64,000 nucleotides of DNA, from assembly GCA_004335835.1 (NCBI GenBank), contig RWJK01000253.1, positions 1-64,000 of the forward strand, given 5' to 3'. Below, one piece after another: positions 22,101-33,979 of the stretch. The translations under genes and the position numbers were made by a program. This DNA is from Scenedesmus sp. ARA3. Lineage: Eukaryota; Chlorophyta; Chlorophyceae; Sphaeropleales; Scenedesmaceae. The notes under the pieces are model-generated. The model was given only the letters and a program-made list of their open reading frames with translations, ran no database searches and had not been told where the DNA came from. Numbering within the stretch: position 1 is the first letter of the stretch; each line of letters begins with the position of its first letter.

Positions 22101-24628
22101 CCATCATCCGGCGCCTCAAGCAGGAGGTGCGGGACCTGAAGGATGAGCTGCAGCTGCTGCGGGGTGGCGCAGCGCAGCGTGGGCCGCTGACGCCTGACGA
22201 GCTGCTGCGGCTGCGGCAGCAGCTGCTGGCGTACGTGGGCGACAGCAGCGCAGGCGCCAGCCTGAACCTTGGAGGAGACATGATGATGATCCGCGCCAGT
22301 GAGTCGGGCGATCTGAACATCTGCAATGGATCAATGCATGGCATGCAGCGATGTGTGGAATGGAAGCGGCGCATGCAATGTGTTGCTTGGCTGCAGCATG
22401 CCTTTGTTGCGGCAGACAATCCCACACCGACGGCAAGCAGTGTCATGCTGCAACAGTGTGTCACCTGTAACACCTGCAAATCGTTCCTGCTGATTGCAGG
22501 CTGGCAGGTGTTCAAGCAGTTGCTGTTGGAGGGAAAGCACGGTGTGGCTGCAAATGCAGTTGAACCTGCTGCCCCTGCCGGCAGCAGCGATGCCAACAGC
22601 AGCGGCAGCAGCAGCAAGGCGGCTGACACCAGTACAGACAGTGGTGCAAGCAGTGTAAAGGCGCTGCAGGAACAAGTGCGGAAGCTGCAGCTGCAGGTGA
22701 GCTCATGCAGCTTCCTGTAACCCGCCAAATAAGTGCCTGCCTCATCAAACAGCAGAACGTTGGTTTGCCACGTCGACAACCGCAGCAAGCATACCTCATA
22801 ACACCTCACGCACCTGTGCTGCTGCGCTGCTGTGCTGCTGCAGGTCAAGCAGCGTGACAGTGAAATAGCCATCATGATTGGCATGGTGAAGGGCAGGAGC
22901 AGCAGCATTGCACAGGTCAGCCCCGCCACAGCAGCTACAGGTGATGCAGCAGCAGGCGCTGCTGGCAGCACTGCTGATGCCGGTCCTGCGGCAAATGGCG
23001 GCAGCAGCAGCAACAGCAGTGGCCAGGTCCTATCAGCACTGCTGAACGCCCGTCTGCTGGCAGACAGGCACGCAGCATTTGAGGTGTTCAGGAAGAGCTA
23101 CCGGCAAGGAGAGGTGCGCACACGGCCATCAGATGCTTCGGGGCTGGGCCAGCTTTGGTCAGTGCATGTTGGCATGGTGATGCCATCACACCAGCTTGTT
23201 GCAGTTATCTCAATGATTTGCCTTGTCCTGCAGACACACATCACGTCACAATGCGTGCACTGGTCCTGCGTGCGGCTGATGCTGCCAGGTTATTGAAGAC
23301 AACAAGCAGCTGCTGAAGACGAAATACGAGCAGGCGAAAGCACTGGGAGTGGCGGTTAACACCAGCAAAGCGCGCATCAATGAGCTGCGAGCACAGATTG
23401 AGCAGTGGCGCATGCAGCGCTCAGCCGCATGTGAGTGCAAGCTGTGGGCTCAGGCGCAGCCTGGTCATGCTGCGTCACCCCGCTCAGCATGTGCACCAGC
23501 ACTTTGAAAATGCAGACTGGCAGGGCAGTACATTTGGGCTGGATCAACATACACACCATCACCTCCATGGCGTGAGCTAACAAGGACATTGCACATCACT
23601 GCTTCCATTACATTGCATGCACATGCTGGCTGGACGTGGTACTCTCTACAACTGGCCCTGCTTGTGCATTGCTGCTGCCTCGCATGCAACAGGTGTTGCT
23701 GAGGGGCGTGACGCGCTGGCTGAGCTGGCGCAGGATGATCCCCGGGAGCTGCAGGCAAAGCAGGCCATAGAGCAGGTGCGGGCAGGCACAGCTGGCAGTG
23801 CAGCAGGTGCTGCTCAGATGCTAAGCAGTCAACAGGCTGGTACCTGCATCCGCAGAACTGTGGTGTGCTTGCTGCCAGCAATGTGCTGAATGCAAAGCCG
23901 CTACTCCTGACTACCAGCTGGTTGCTGTCTTACAGGAGAAAGGCAGCTACAAGGCGGCTTTCAGCCAACTGCGTGACTTGAAGGGCGAGATTGAGCACCT
24001 GCAGCTGCTGCTGGAGCAGAGCAGGCAGAGGCTGCAGCGGGACTTCCAGCAGTGGCTGGGCATGGTGGCACGGCAGCAGCAGGAGCACCAGCAGCAGCAG
24101 CAAGGGCAGCAGCAGCCGCTGCTGCCGCACCAGCAGCAGCAGGGCATTGCACAGCAGGCCTTTGAGCCACAAGCTGACCAACAGCAGCTGTCAAGCCTCA
24201 GGCAAGCAGGGCAGCAGCAGCAGCAGGACGCTGGCAGCAAGCCAGTCAGCATCGCGAGCAACAGACCAAGCAGTGCTAGGCTGCGCGAATCCAGCAGCAG
24301 CAGGGGCGGTGGACCTCGCTCTGACAGCGCTGCTGGCAGCCTGCACAGGTCAGTCAGCCAGCGGCAGACACCCAGCAGCAACGGAGCTGTGCTCGGCTCT
24401 GTGCTCGGCTCTGAGAAGAGCACAGGGCCTGGCAGTGCTGCTGCTGTGCTTTTGGGGCGGTCAAGCAGCCTAGCTGGGCGGCCTGGCAAATCCCTGGACC
24501 TGTCGCAGGTTGACCCCCAGGTGCTGCAGGCTGCCGCACCGCACCTCACAGGCAACGCTGCAGCTGATGAAGACATCATCAAATTTTACGAGGCACGAGC
24601 GAAATTGCTGCAAAAACTGGGACAGTAG
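19132..24628 (+). CDS. KIF6: Kinesin-9 family motor, KIF6-like (kinesin-9B)
   Basis: Fourteen exons join in one frame (910 residues); key ones are 19132-19334, 19427-19502, 19650-19853, 20142-20234, 20516-20605, 20887-21064, 21253-21358, 21595-21763 and 23936-24628. The motor domain carries the P-loop GQTGSGKT at residues 118-125, followed by [35 protein letters not shown], switch [10 protein letters not shown], switch [13 protein letters not shown], and [18 protein letters not shown], closely following animal KIF6. The neck region ([20 protein letters not shown]), a coiled coil ([20 protein letters not shown]) and the C-terminal [17 protein letters not shown] also fit. Kinesin-9 motors work in motile cilia in other organisms. 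A Gln/Ser-rich insert separates coiled coil and tail. The start at 19132 was preferred over 19069 because the earlier 21 residues look non-conserved. Confidence 0.95.
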
Positions 24629-24978
24629 TGATGCACAAGTAGGCCTGGGAACAGCATGTTGACGTTGGCCATGCATGACCCCAGTTGTGACAAAATGGGA
24701 TGATCCTTGGGTCAGGCCTGTGCATCTGCATCTCATCAGGCTGTGCTGCCCAATCAAACAATATACCTGTTTTCTTCTCATCAAAAGGGTGCTCGCGTTG
24801 TGGTCTGCCCTTTTACAACTTCTTGCTAAGCAGGGGCTCAGGTCTTGACTGAGTTCCATGGATCGTCACCAGTGAACTTGTGCCGTGCACTGTTGCTTTG
24901 CTGCTCGCGTTGATTGTCTTGCTGTTCATTCTGTTCTTTGAGGCGATTCCACGGCTTTGTACGCACAGCCGCAGCAGC
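24629..24978. other. Intergenic between KIF6 and 6PGL
   Basis: 350 bases separating two genes in the same direction. No coding signal, and no TGTAA seen before the next start codon. Confidence 0.5.
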
Positions 24979-26943
24979 ATGTCACTCACACAGAAGAACC
25001 TGCTGCAGAGGCACAGCACCCCTGTCGTGCAAAGCCGTGTCTCTAGGCCCCTGTCCGTTCGGTGCAGAAGTGCAGCAGTGGACCAGGCCTCTTCCGGCAA
25101 GGTGCGCACCAGGAAGGCACATAATGTTTGCTGATCAAGTGCACAGCAAGCAGTGTTGTGCATCTTGTACAACTTCGAGAGTTTCCTGTAATAATAATGG
25201 CAATGATCAGCAATAGTGTGCGCCAGCACATCATAGGCTGCTGCTGCTGCCCCGAAACCAGCACTGTCTGGGCCCAGCAAGCCTTGCTGTGATGCATCTC
25301 ATTCCGGAGCGGCCTTACATTGTTTTAGCAATGACTGAACTGCCGGCTGCGATGGCCAGCTGGCAGCTGCTGGCCAGGGGCATCGTTCTTGCTTGCAACT
25401 GCCATGTGATTTGCTGCCTGCTTCCTGTTGCCACTGCTGTTGCTGCTCATGTCTTGTTAGGTCAAGTTCAACGTCATCCCTAACAACGGGCAGTGGGAGA
25501 CTGGTGTCCCCCCTGTTATGGGAGCTCACCTCATGGCGTCAGGAACAGTTGCACCCATCTCAACCTCGTCAGGTACTGCCAACAGCAGCAGCAGCAGCAG
25601 CAGGCAACTGCAACACAACCACCTGCCTCCCAACCTTGCAGTATTTCAGCAGCAGTATTTCAGCAGCTTATGACATCAGGTAGTACCATGCTGCAGCCGC
25701 TGCTGCTGCAGCAGCAATAGCACAAGCTGTGTTCAACAGCTTGGGTTCAACAGCTGCACCTGCACAGCACGTACAGCACAACATGAAAACTGGTGCGCCT
25801 CAACACTGCATTGCTCCTGCCCCTCATGCACCATGCAGGTGCTGGCGTTGGCGTTGAGCCGCACCAGTTCCAGTACCCTGGGGAGAGCAATGCACAGGTT
25901 GTGGTGTACGCCACAGGCAAGAACGCAGCAGCTGGCCTGGCCAAGTCTGTGACGGAGGCAGCAGCAGCAGCCATCAAGGAGAAGGGCAGCTTCACACTGG
26001 TGCTGTCAGGTGGGCGCACGGCAGGCGGCCAGCAGCAGCTGCCACAGCACTTGCACAGCAGCAACGCATGCGGGGGCTGTTACTGGAACATGTGAGAGCC
26101 ATGCAGCAGCAGTTGCAGTTGGGGGAGTGGCACACATGATTTACACCACTCCAGCAACCGTGTCAGTGCAGCAACGCCTTGTCCTGTCCTGCTCTTGCTG
26201 TGGCCTTGCTGCACTTTCGTCTGTTGTAAACCTTCTGGCGCTCCGCCGCCCGCGCTGCTGTCGCCCCTCACCCAACCCCAGGCGGCTCCTTGATCGGCAT
26301 GCTGTCCAGCATCGCCGACGTGCGCGGCATCGACTTTAGCAAGTGGTGGGTCTTCTTCGTGGACGAGCGCAACGTGCCGCTCTCCAGCGCAGACAGCAAC
26401 TACAAAGGCGCACAGGAGGCGCTGCTTGGCCGCGTGGGCATCCCAGCAGACCAGGTCTTTGCCATCCAGGAAGGGCTCACTGTCAGCCAGGCAGCCACCA
26501 ACTATGAGGGCAGGCTGCTGAGCCTGCCTGCTTCCGTGCTGCCCCGCACAGCAGATGGATCCATGCCGGTGTTTGACCTCATCCTGCTGGGCATAGGGCC
26601 AGATGGTCATGTGGCATCACTCTTCCCCAATGCGCCGGAGGCAGCTGTTACTAGCGGCTGGGTGCTGCCAGTGAGCAACTCGCCCAAGCCGCCACCCGAG
26701 CGCATCACCTTCTCGCTGCCGGCTATTAATGCGGCCAAGGAGGTGGCGGTGGTGGCGGTGGGCGAGAGCAAGGCGGAGATTGTGCAGCGCGCGCTGGAGG
26801 TGCAGGCGCTGCCTGGAGCGCTGCCGGCGCAGCTGGTGCGCCCCAGCAGCGGCAAGCTGCGGTGGGTGCTGGACAGCATGTCGGCGCAGCACCTGGCGCT
26901 GGAGGAGTGGGAGAGCGGCAAGGGCTTCCCCCGCAACAAGTGA
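24979..26943 (+). CDS. PGL: 6-phosphogluconolactonase, plastid-targeted
   Basis: Hydrolyses 6-phosphogluconolactone to 6-phosphogluconate, the second step of the oxidative pentose phosphate pathway. Four exons give 355 residues in frame: 24979-25101, 25461-25572, 25839-26009 and 26282-26943. Residues 1-41 (MSLTQKNLLQRHSTPVVQSR...) are basic, Ser/Thr-rich and lack acids until the end, as in chloroplast transit peptides. The enzyme domain shows SFTLVLSGGSLIGML, WWVFFVDERNVPLSSADSNY, and the family signature LILLGIGPDGHVASLFPN, then AINAAKEVAVVAVGESKAEI. Exon 2 (FNVIPNNGQWETGVPPVMGA) is a linker I do not recognise in bacterial 6PGLs. The last exon is long and holds most of the catalytic domain. 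Confidence 0.95.
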
Positions 26944-27950
26944 TCGGTGAAGTTGCAAGGGTGTGGCGGTTGGGTTGCTGGAGTTGTGTCGGGCGGCGGC
27001 GGCAGCGGCGCAAGTGGCGGCAGCGGCAGCTGCAGTGTGGCTGCACTGCGTGCATTTCTTGGCTGTTGTATCTATCTATGACGTGGTGCTGATGTCATGC
27101 ATGGTTGCTTTGCAGCGCAAGTTGCAGTGCTGGATCTTACCTGAAAGTATTGCGTCTGCGCAAGTACAGATGGCATGCCTGCGCAGGCTGTGCAGTTTCT
27201 AGTGCGGTGTCACATCTCTTGATTGACAGCTGCAGCTATCAGCTGCTAGTGGCTGCGGCAGGGGTCGTGTTTGGCAGGCACTGCGACTGTTTACGATGTT
27301 GTAGTGTTCCAGGACCACAACATACCAGGAGATTGCTGCTGGCATGATGCCGTTGAATGGCAAGTTGCTGCATGTGGGTTGTTCGCTTCCTTTGTATTCT
27401 ACTGCTTGCCTCCATGCTGATGCCAGAACAGCGCAGGTGGTGCGTGGCTTAGCTTGCACGCTGCCCGATTGGGGTACCCCGGTGTACCACTCGTGGCATT
27501 CCTAGCAGTGTGTGCCATGAGCTGCAGTGCATTGCCGGGTGTTGCTTGACGTCATGTGGCTTTGTGTAAACATGTAATCGGTTGTTGTGAAGCCTTTACA
27601 ACTAGGGTGCCTATAAACACCAACCAAATAGCACGGATATCTGAAATGGGCAGCGTCTGCATCACTTGCTACAGCCCTTCGCCAAGCTGAGCAGCTTACT
27701 GTCTATTGAACTCCATGCTGTGAAGTGCTTTGTGAGTGACACCAGGGTCGATTGACAGGGCCTGCAACTCCTTACTAGGGGGCTGTTGTGAGCAGCAAGT
27801 GTCTAGCAAGACAATATGCAGGAGCAGCTGCAAGCACACCTTTGCTGCACAGCAGATCCTACACAGTGCATCATGTTGACGCCAGCTCTCTTAGGTCCTC
27901 TGCGCACATGTACAATGCAAATATATGTAATCTATCTGTCTACAGCTGCC
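26944..27950. other. Intergenic between convergent 6PGL and TSP1/metzincin genes
   Basis: About 1 kb of 3' untranslated sequence for both neighbours. TGTAA motifs occur at 27565-27569 and 27572-27576 (+), and TTACA at 27595-27599 (TGTAA on minus). No coding signal. Confidence 0.5.
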
Positions 27951-30900
27951 CTACAACAGATCGGAAGGCTGACCGTCCTTGCTGGAACCTGGCGACTCGC
28001 CGCGCCAGGCCCTGAAGGACATCACCCGTGCACCTGATGCTGCCTGCGCCTGCCAGGGGTGCTGCCGCTGCTGCTGCTGCTGTGCTGGCAACTGCAGTTG
28101 GCTGCTCTGCTCAGCACCCAAACCCTCAACGCCGCTGTGCTGGCGCGACATTTCTAGATCAGACGGCAATGACGGCAGGTGCTCCAGCGAGACATGCACG
28201 GCACCAGGAGTCCCTGGCTGGGAGGCTGCTGCTGCTGCTGTGTGGCCAGCAGCCACCCCTCGCTGCGCAGCCTGCCAGGCAGCAGCACTGCTTTGAACAT
28301 GATGGCTGCCGCCGCCTGTGCTCTGCCACGAGCCTGGCAGCATGCGGGGGCTGCTGCCTGGCGACAGCAGCAGCCCTGTGCCGCTGCCAGCACGGGGCCC
28401 CAGCCCTGACGCTGCTGCCGTGCTCACTGGCAGGCGTAGCACCATGGACGGTGCTCGGCCAGCAACAGCCTGACCAGGACCTGCACCTGCTGCAGCTGCA
28501 GCGACGGATGAAGAGCCAGCAGGTGCAAAAGGGTTAAATGCTGCTGCTGCTGCTGCTGCTGGTGCTGCAGCCTCGTGCTGTGCCTGTTCCTCTGCTGCAG
28601 CGTCCTCTGGCAGTGCTGCGCTGGAGAGTGCTGCCAGTGGTGCCATGCCGCCAGGTGTGCTGGGGTCCCTGGACCAGCTGCCATCCATGCTGGTGGGGTT
28701 GCTGGGGCTGAACCAGCGCTCCATGCGATGGCCAAAGTGCTCAACAGCGTTCCTGCAGCGCAGAGATATACACCGCTTGTCTGCTCAAGTCACAACATGG
28801 TATTAGGATCTGTTGATGATCTGTGTCTGCCATGGTGGCAGGTGCTATCTGCACATTGGCCTGCATCAAGCCTGAAGCAGCGCAAGGTGTACATGTCCGC
28901 AGCACTTCACATGCCAAAGGATAGCCCTGTAGTGTGCAAATGATGTCAATGCAGTCACAACTGTGTGTCACGCATTGTGCTGCCCACCTGTTGGTTGCGT
29001 CATGGCCTGACAGCGGCGTTGCCACAAACTCCGGCACGCGGCCTGCCTCGCTGCGCTGCTGCAGCGGCCTAGCCCCGGGCTCTGAGGGCGAGCGCCTGCC
29101 CCTGGCCTGCGCCAGCACATGTGCAGGGGCCAAGGGGCTGCTGCTTGACGCAAGTGTTGCCTGGTAGTCTGCGCGCGTGACCCAGCTAGGCACTCGTGGC
29201 ATGCCTGCCGCATCAGCAGAGGCAGGCTGACGCAAGGCAGCACCTGCAGCAAAGGATGCTGCTTGGCCGGGATGGACTGCTGCAGCAGCGCCACTGCCGC
29301 CGCTGCTGCTGTTGGCGGCTCCTCCAAGCCTGGACAGCCCGCTGCTGCTGCCCTGTGCTGCTCCACCTCTCTGCCAGCCATCCACTGCAGCTACAGCGGC
29401 AGCTGCTGCTGCGCCTGCGCCGCTGTTGGAGCGCATGTCTGTGCGCGTCTTGATGCGTGCCAGCCGTGGCATACCTGGCATGCCCAAACTCAAAGGCGAG
29501 GCCGCTGCTGCTGCTGCTGCTGCAGCCCCGCTGTCTGACGAAGGCCCTGCCCCAGCCAGCAGTGGTGCTGCATCATCAACAGCAGCCAGCCCTCCCGCAT
29601 CCCTTGCGCTGCCTGCTGCCACGCCATCTGCACCAGCCAGCGGCAGCTCAGCATCTGCCCTGCCAAACTCAGGGGTAATCTGGCTGGAGTCCAGCTCCTC
29701 ATCAAGGCCTGCAAGCTCCGAGCCTGCCATGCTGCCACGCAGCAGGCCATCGCCCTCATCATCCGCAAACCGCATGCGCTCGTAGCCGCTGCCCGCACTC
29801 GTCAGCCGGCTGACACTGCTGGACACCGCACGTGCAATGCCGCTGCCAGCTTCGGACACGCCTCGCTGGATGCTGCCGTACACCTCTGATAGCCGCTTAG
29901 CAACCGCGCCAGCAGCCGAGGGCCGTGCTGCCTGCTCCACTCCTCCACCAAGGCTGCTGTACACGCTGCCACCTGCAGTGGTGCGTCTCTGCCCCAGCAT
30001 CTGGGATAAACGGTTTTTGGTTGGGGAGGGTGGCAGCTCAGGTCCATCAGCCTCCTCAAGCATGTTGGACCTGAGGGCAGTAGCACAGGCGGCGGCAGCC
30101 ACGAAAGTAGCAGCACAATCATGAGCTACGAATAGCCATGACAAGCAGCATGCAGGCGCTGGCAACGTGCTGTTTTGGTGGATGAGCTGTCCCTGCATGC
30201 ACATCACTGTCGGGAACATTGAAAGCAACCCCACAGCCACAGCAGCAGACAGATCCAGTCTCGAGACTGCCTAGCAGCCAGCTCAACCGGAAGCGACATG
30301 GGAGCTGAAGACAGTTGTCGCGCAGAGGTGCTGCCTCACCTGATGGCCTTGAGCAGGTCCCCATCACCGCCCTCAGCCTCTGCCCCAGCGCCCCCGAGTG
30401 TGTAGCGGTGCCGCAAGGATGGGCGCTGCGCACACCACAACACAGCAGCGGTGGCAGCGGCAACACCGTATTGCAGTAGAGTTTTGTATCACCTGGCTAC
30501 TAACAAACCACTGCAATAGATGCCCCGGCCAGGCAGATTTTGTGCAGCCGTTGATGTCGTCGTTAAGCCACAAGCAGGCAGGCACCGGCCAAGCAGCAGC
30601 CACGTGCTTTGCATCACCCTGCCGAATGCTTATCCGCACCTTGCTCCATGCTGCAGCGTCCTCAATGCCTCCCGCATGGCTCCTGCGCCTGGGCTTGCCA
30701 GTCAGCTCCAGCTCAACATCCAGCAGGTGCTTCTTGCTGACGCTGGTGTCAGGAGGCGCTGCGGCAGCGCTGTCGATTGTTGCAGCACGCATGGCATGCG
30801 CCAGCCGCCGCAGGGCCACGACTGGCTTTGGCACGCGGCCCAGGGCCAGCCAGCGCCACAGCACCCACACCAAGCTGCCCAGGGCAGCTGCGCCAGTCAC

Positions 30901-33900
30901 AGTGCCGATGACTAGGAGGGTGAGGCCTGCAGGAAGGTAGCAAGCCGGCAGCATGTCAGGCATCCAGTTTGGACGACAGAGCAAGGATTGCTGCTGTGTG
31001 GAGTTCTGATTGTGCGGTGGCGCGGCCACAGCAATTGCGGTGTATGCAATGTGTATGGCGCTGTGTTTAGTGGAATGCATAAGCATGTTAAACTGGCAGG
31101 CAGGCAGCATGCAGGCCGCTGGGACCAGTAGCTTTCTAGCAGCCCTAAGTTCCACTGCACCTGCAAAATTGTCATCTCCCTCGAGGGTGAGAGGGTCAAA
31201 GATGTTGCGGCCCTGCAAGCACAGAGTGCAGCCAACAGCCAGAGCAGCACACCGTTACGCACAAATTGAACATGCAGCAAGCCTCTGCCCCGCGCCTTTC
31301 CAGTGGACCAGTCTGACGCACTGCCAAAACAAGCTGCAGCTACAACACAAATTGCTGCAGCAACAGCCACAGCTCCAGTGCTGTGACGCTGCCATGAGCT
31401 GCTGACAACAACGGCTTGCTTGTCACCTTGATGTATTGCGGCACACAGCGGCCCTTGTGAGGCCAAAAGCCTGCAAGGCACTGCTCACACGCGTCCCCGC
31501 CATACCTGCAGCAAGTGCAGCACACACGTGTCGCACTTGATTGCGGCAGAGCAGCAGTCTAATGCTGGCATGGGAACAAATCTCGTCTCAAGTCATCGTA
31601 GTATTACGAGCAGACAACGCTGCACTGCCTGCAAGCTTCAGCCAGCTTGCCAGCGCTCAGCTCACCCAGTGAAGCAGTCGCAGACGCGCTGGCTGCGGAT
31701 GCACCTGCCGTTGCCGCCACACTCGGCTGCCCTGTCACCCACAGGCCCCAGGGGTGCTGGGCACATGGAGAAGCTCAAGGGGCAGTCCTGCAGGTGAGGT
31801 TTAGTGCACACCACTGTTAGCTTGACAGGTTGAGCCAGCACAAGCTGGTACAGCCTGTGTATCTTCATGGGACAGCGCCTGTACAATCGATGCCATTCTC
31901 TTGTCGTGCCATCCTCTTGTCTTGCAGCTGCCGTTGCCACCCTGTGATGACTGGCAAAGGCCAGGCTTTCATGATGGTTGCCGCACCGGCCTGCAATGCT
32001 GTGTGAGCTGGCGATGCTAGTGCTGGCAAGCCGCCTCCCACCCGCCCCGCATCTCACCTGGGGACATGGAGCAGCAGCCTCTTTGATCGCCTCAGCAGCA
32101 GCATTCAGCAATGCCCGCTCCCCAACCTCGCACAGCCCGTTGCCACACACACCCAGCCGCTGCACGAGCAGCACCTCCTGCAGCTGCAGCTCTGCACTGC
32201 CGTCACCAGCCGGTGCCTGCCCTGGATCCGTTTGCAGCAGCAGCTCGGACACTAGGGCATAGCCAAGCTGCAGCACACCCATGCCTTCAGCACCAGCATT
32301 GGTTCCAAACGAGCTGCCAGCATTGCTGGGCAACGCCACTGACACTTCTACCATAGCGGCTTGCCAACCACTTGCAAGCACTGCTGCTGCCTGCAGGCGT
32401 CTGGCACTGCTAGGTTCAGCAGCGGCTGCATTGTCTGGTGCTGTTTGCTGTCTTGCGCTGCTCTCTGAACTGCAAATACTGCTGCTAATGAATAAGCTGT
32501 TATCCTCAGACTGCCGTGGGCAGAGGCTGCTGTGTTCTGGCGGTGCTGCTGTGCTGGGGTCAACCTCATCAACTGACAGCAAATGCCTGCTTGGCAGCAG
32601 CTGGTTTGCTGCTGCGGCTGTCAGAGCCCACTTTGCGGACACTTGCAGCACCTGCAACTGCTGCTGCATGGCTGCTGCTGCCTGCACTTGCTGGTATGCT
32701 GACTGCAGCATTGTCACCAAGCCTGCACGCCAAGTGCTCGATGCAGCTGCTCCAGGGGTGATGTCTGTGTTGTTCGGCAGCTGCATCAGCAGGCGCAGGT
32801 GCAAGCTGCAGCTGGTGCTGTCACCATCACAGACACCACACTCGTCAACGGCGCCAGACAGGCAACACGTGCCAAGCGCATCCAGCACAGAGCTGCAACA
32901 GGCCCCCTGCACAGCAGCAGCAGAAGCAGCAGCAGCGACTTTCTCAGACTGAGCAGATGCAATGCAGAGAACTCCCATTAAGCACAGCACCGCCATGGCA
33001 TGAAGTTACTGCTCCGTACTGCATGAGACTGCCTCAGCACACAGGCACACAAAGTGCATGCATCGCTGCGCCACTGTCTAACGTTTCGAGCGCCCAGATG
33101 CCGCCGCCCTGCCAGCCAGCAGAACTCAATCATCATCATCATGTCCACATTTAGCCAGCAGCACTCACTGTGATGTCCACCGTCCAGCTGCTGCCGCCAC
33201 ACTTGCCGCACTTGTCCACCCGCCCCGCTGCACACCAGGCTCCCCAGCTGTCAAGCACAGCCCCATCATCGCAGCAGGCGCCTTGCACATCCAGCACGCC
33301 GCTGGCACAGCACTTATCTGACTTTGTCATGACGCCAGCACAGCTGTCGGGCACCTCGCAGAACTGCCCATGCCAGCCAGCCTCACATTGGCAGCCGTTC
33401 ATGGTGCAGCTGCCGTGGCCAGCGCAGTCCTGTGCTGCAAACGCTGTGTCGGCTACAAAGCCGGGCCTGCAGATTGCCGACTGTGAGAGCTGCAAGCAGG
33501 TGACTGACTTTGCGGGCGGCGCTGACTTGCAGCGTGACTCATCTACTGGGGATGTGCTGGTGCCATGGCTGCTGACGCAGTGGACGGACCTGCTGGCATG
33601 GCCAAAGCTGGCATCGCCACCACAAGTGCTCCAAGCAGACACCTGGTACAGCAGCAGTGGTGCATTGCAATAAAGGCACATCCCAGAGTTTGCCGCTCAC
33701 AGCGTAACAGTGTACCATGCACAGGAAACAGCGGCTGCTGGCTGAGGCATTGGAAGGTAGCCATGGCAGGTAGGGCGGTGATAACAACCCAGCAAGAGTG
33801 TTGTATGTCATTGCCGCAGCGGGCAGCACCCCACCTTCCAGGTGTGCAGGAGGCACGGCCGGCTGGCGCACTCTGCTGTCAGCAGCTCGCTTGGCACACC

Positions 33901-33943
33901 ACCCAGGCTCTTGATGCACTGCTGCTCTGACACAGCGTCCCCT

Positions 33944-33979
<36 letters not shown>

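Noticed and set aside
22066..23013. 315-codon minus-strand frame
   Set aside because: It is the antisense of kinesin exons; the plus strand has motor and neck motifs in phase across introns.
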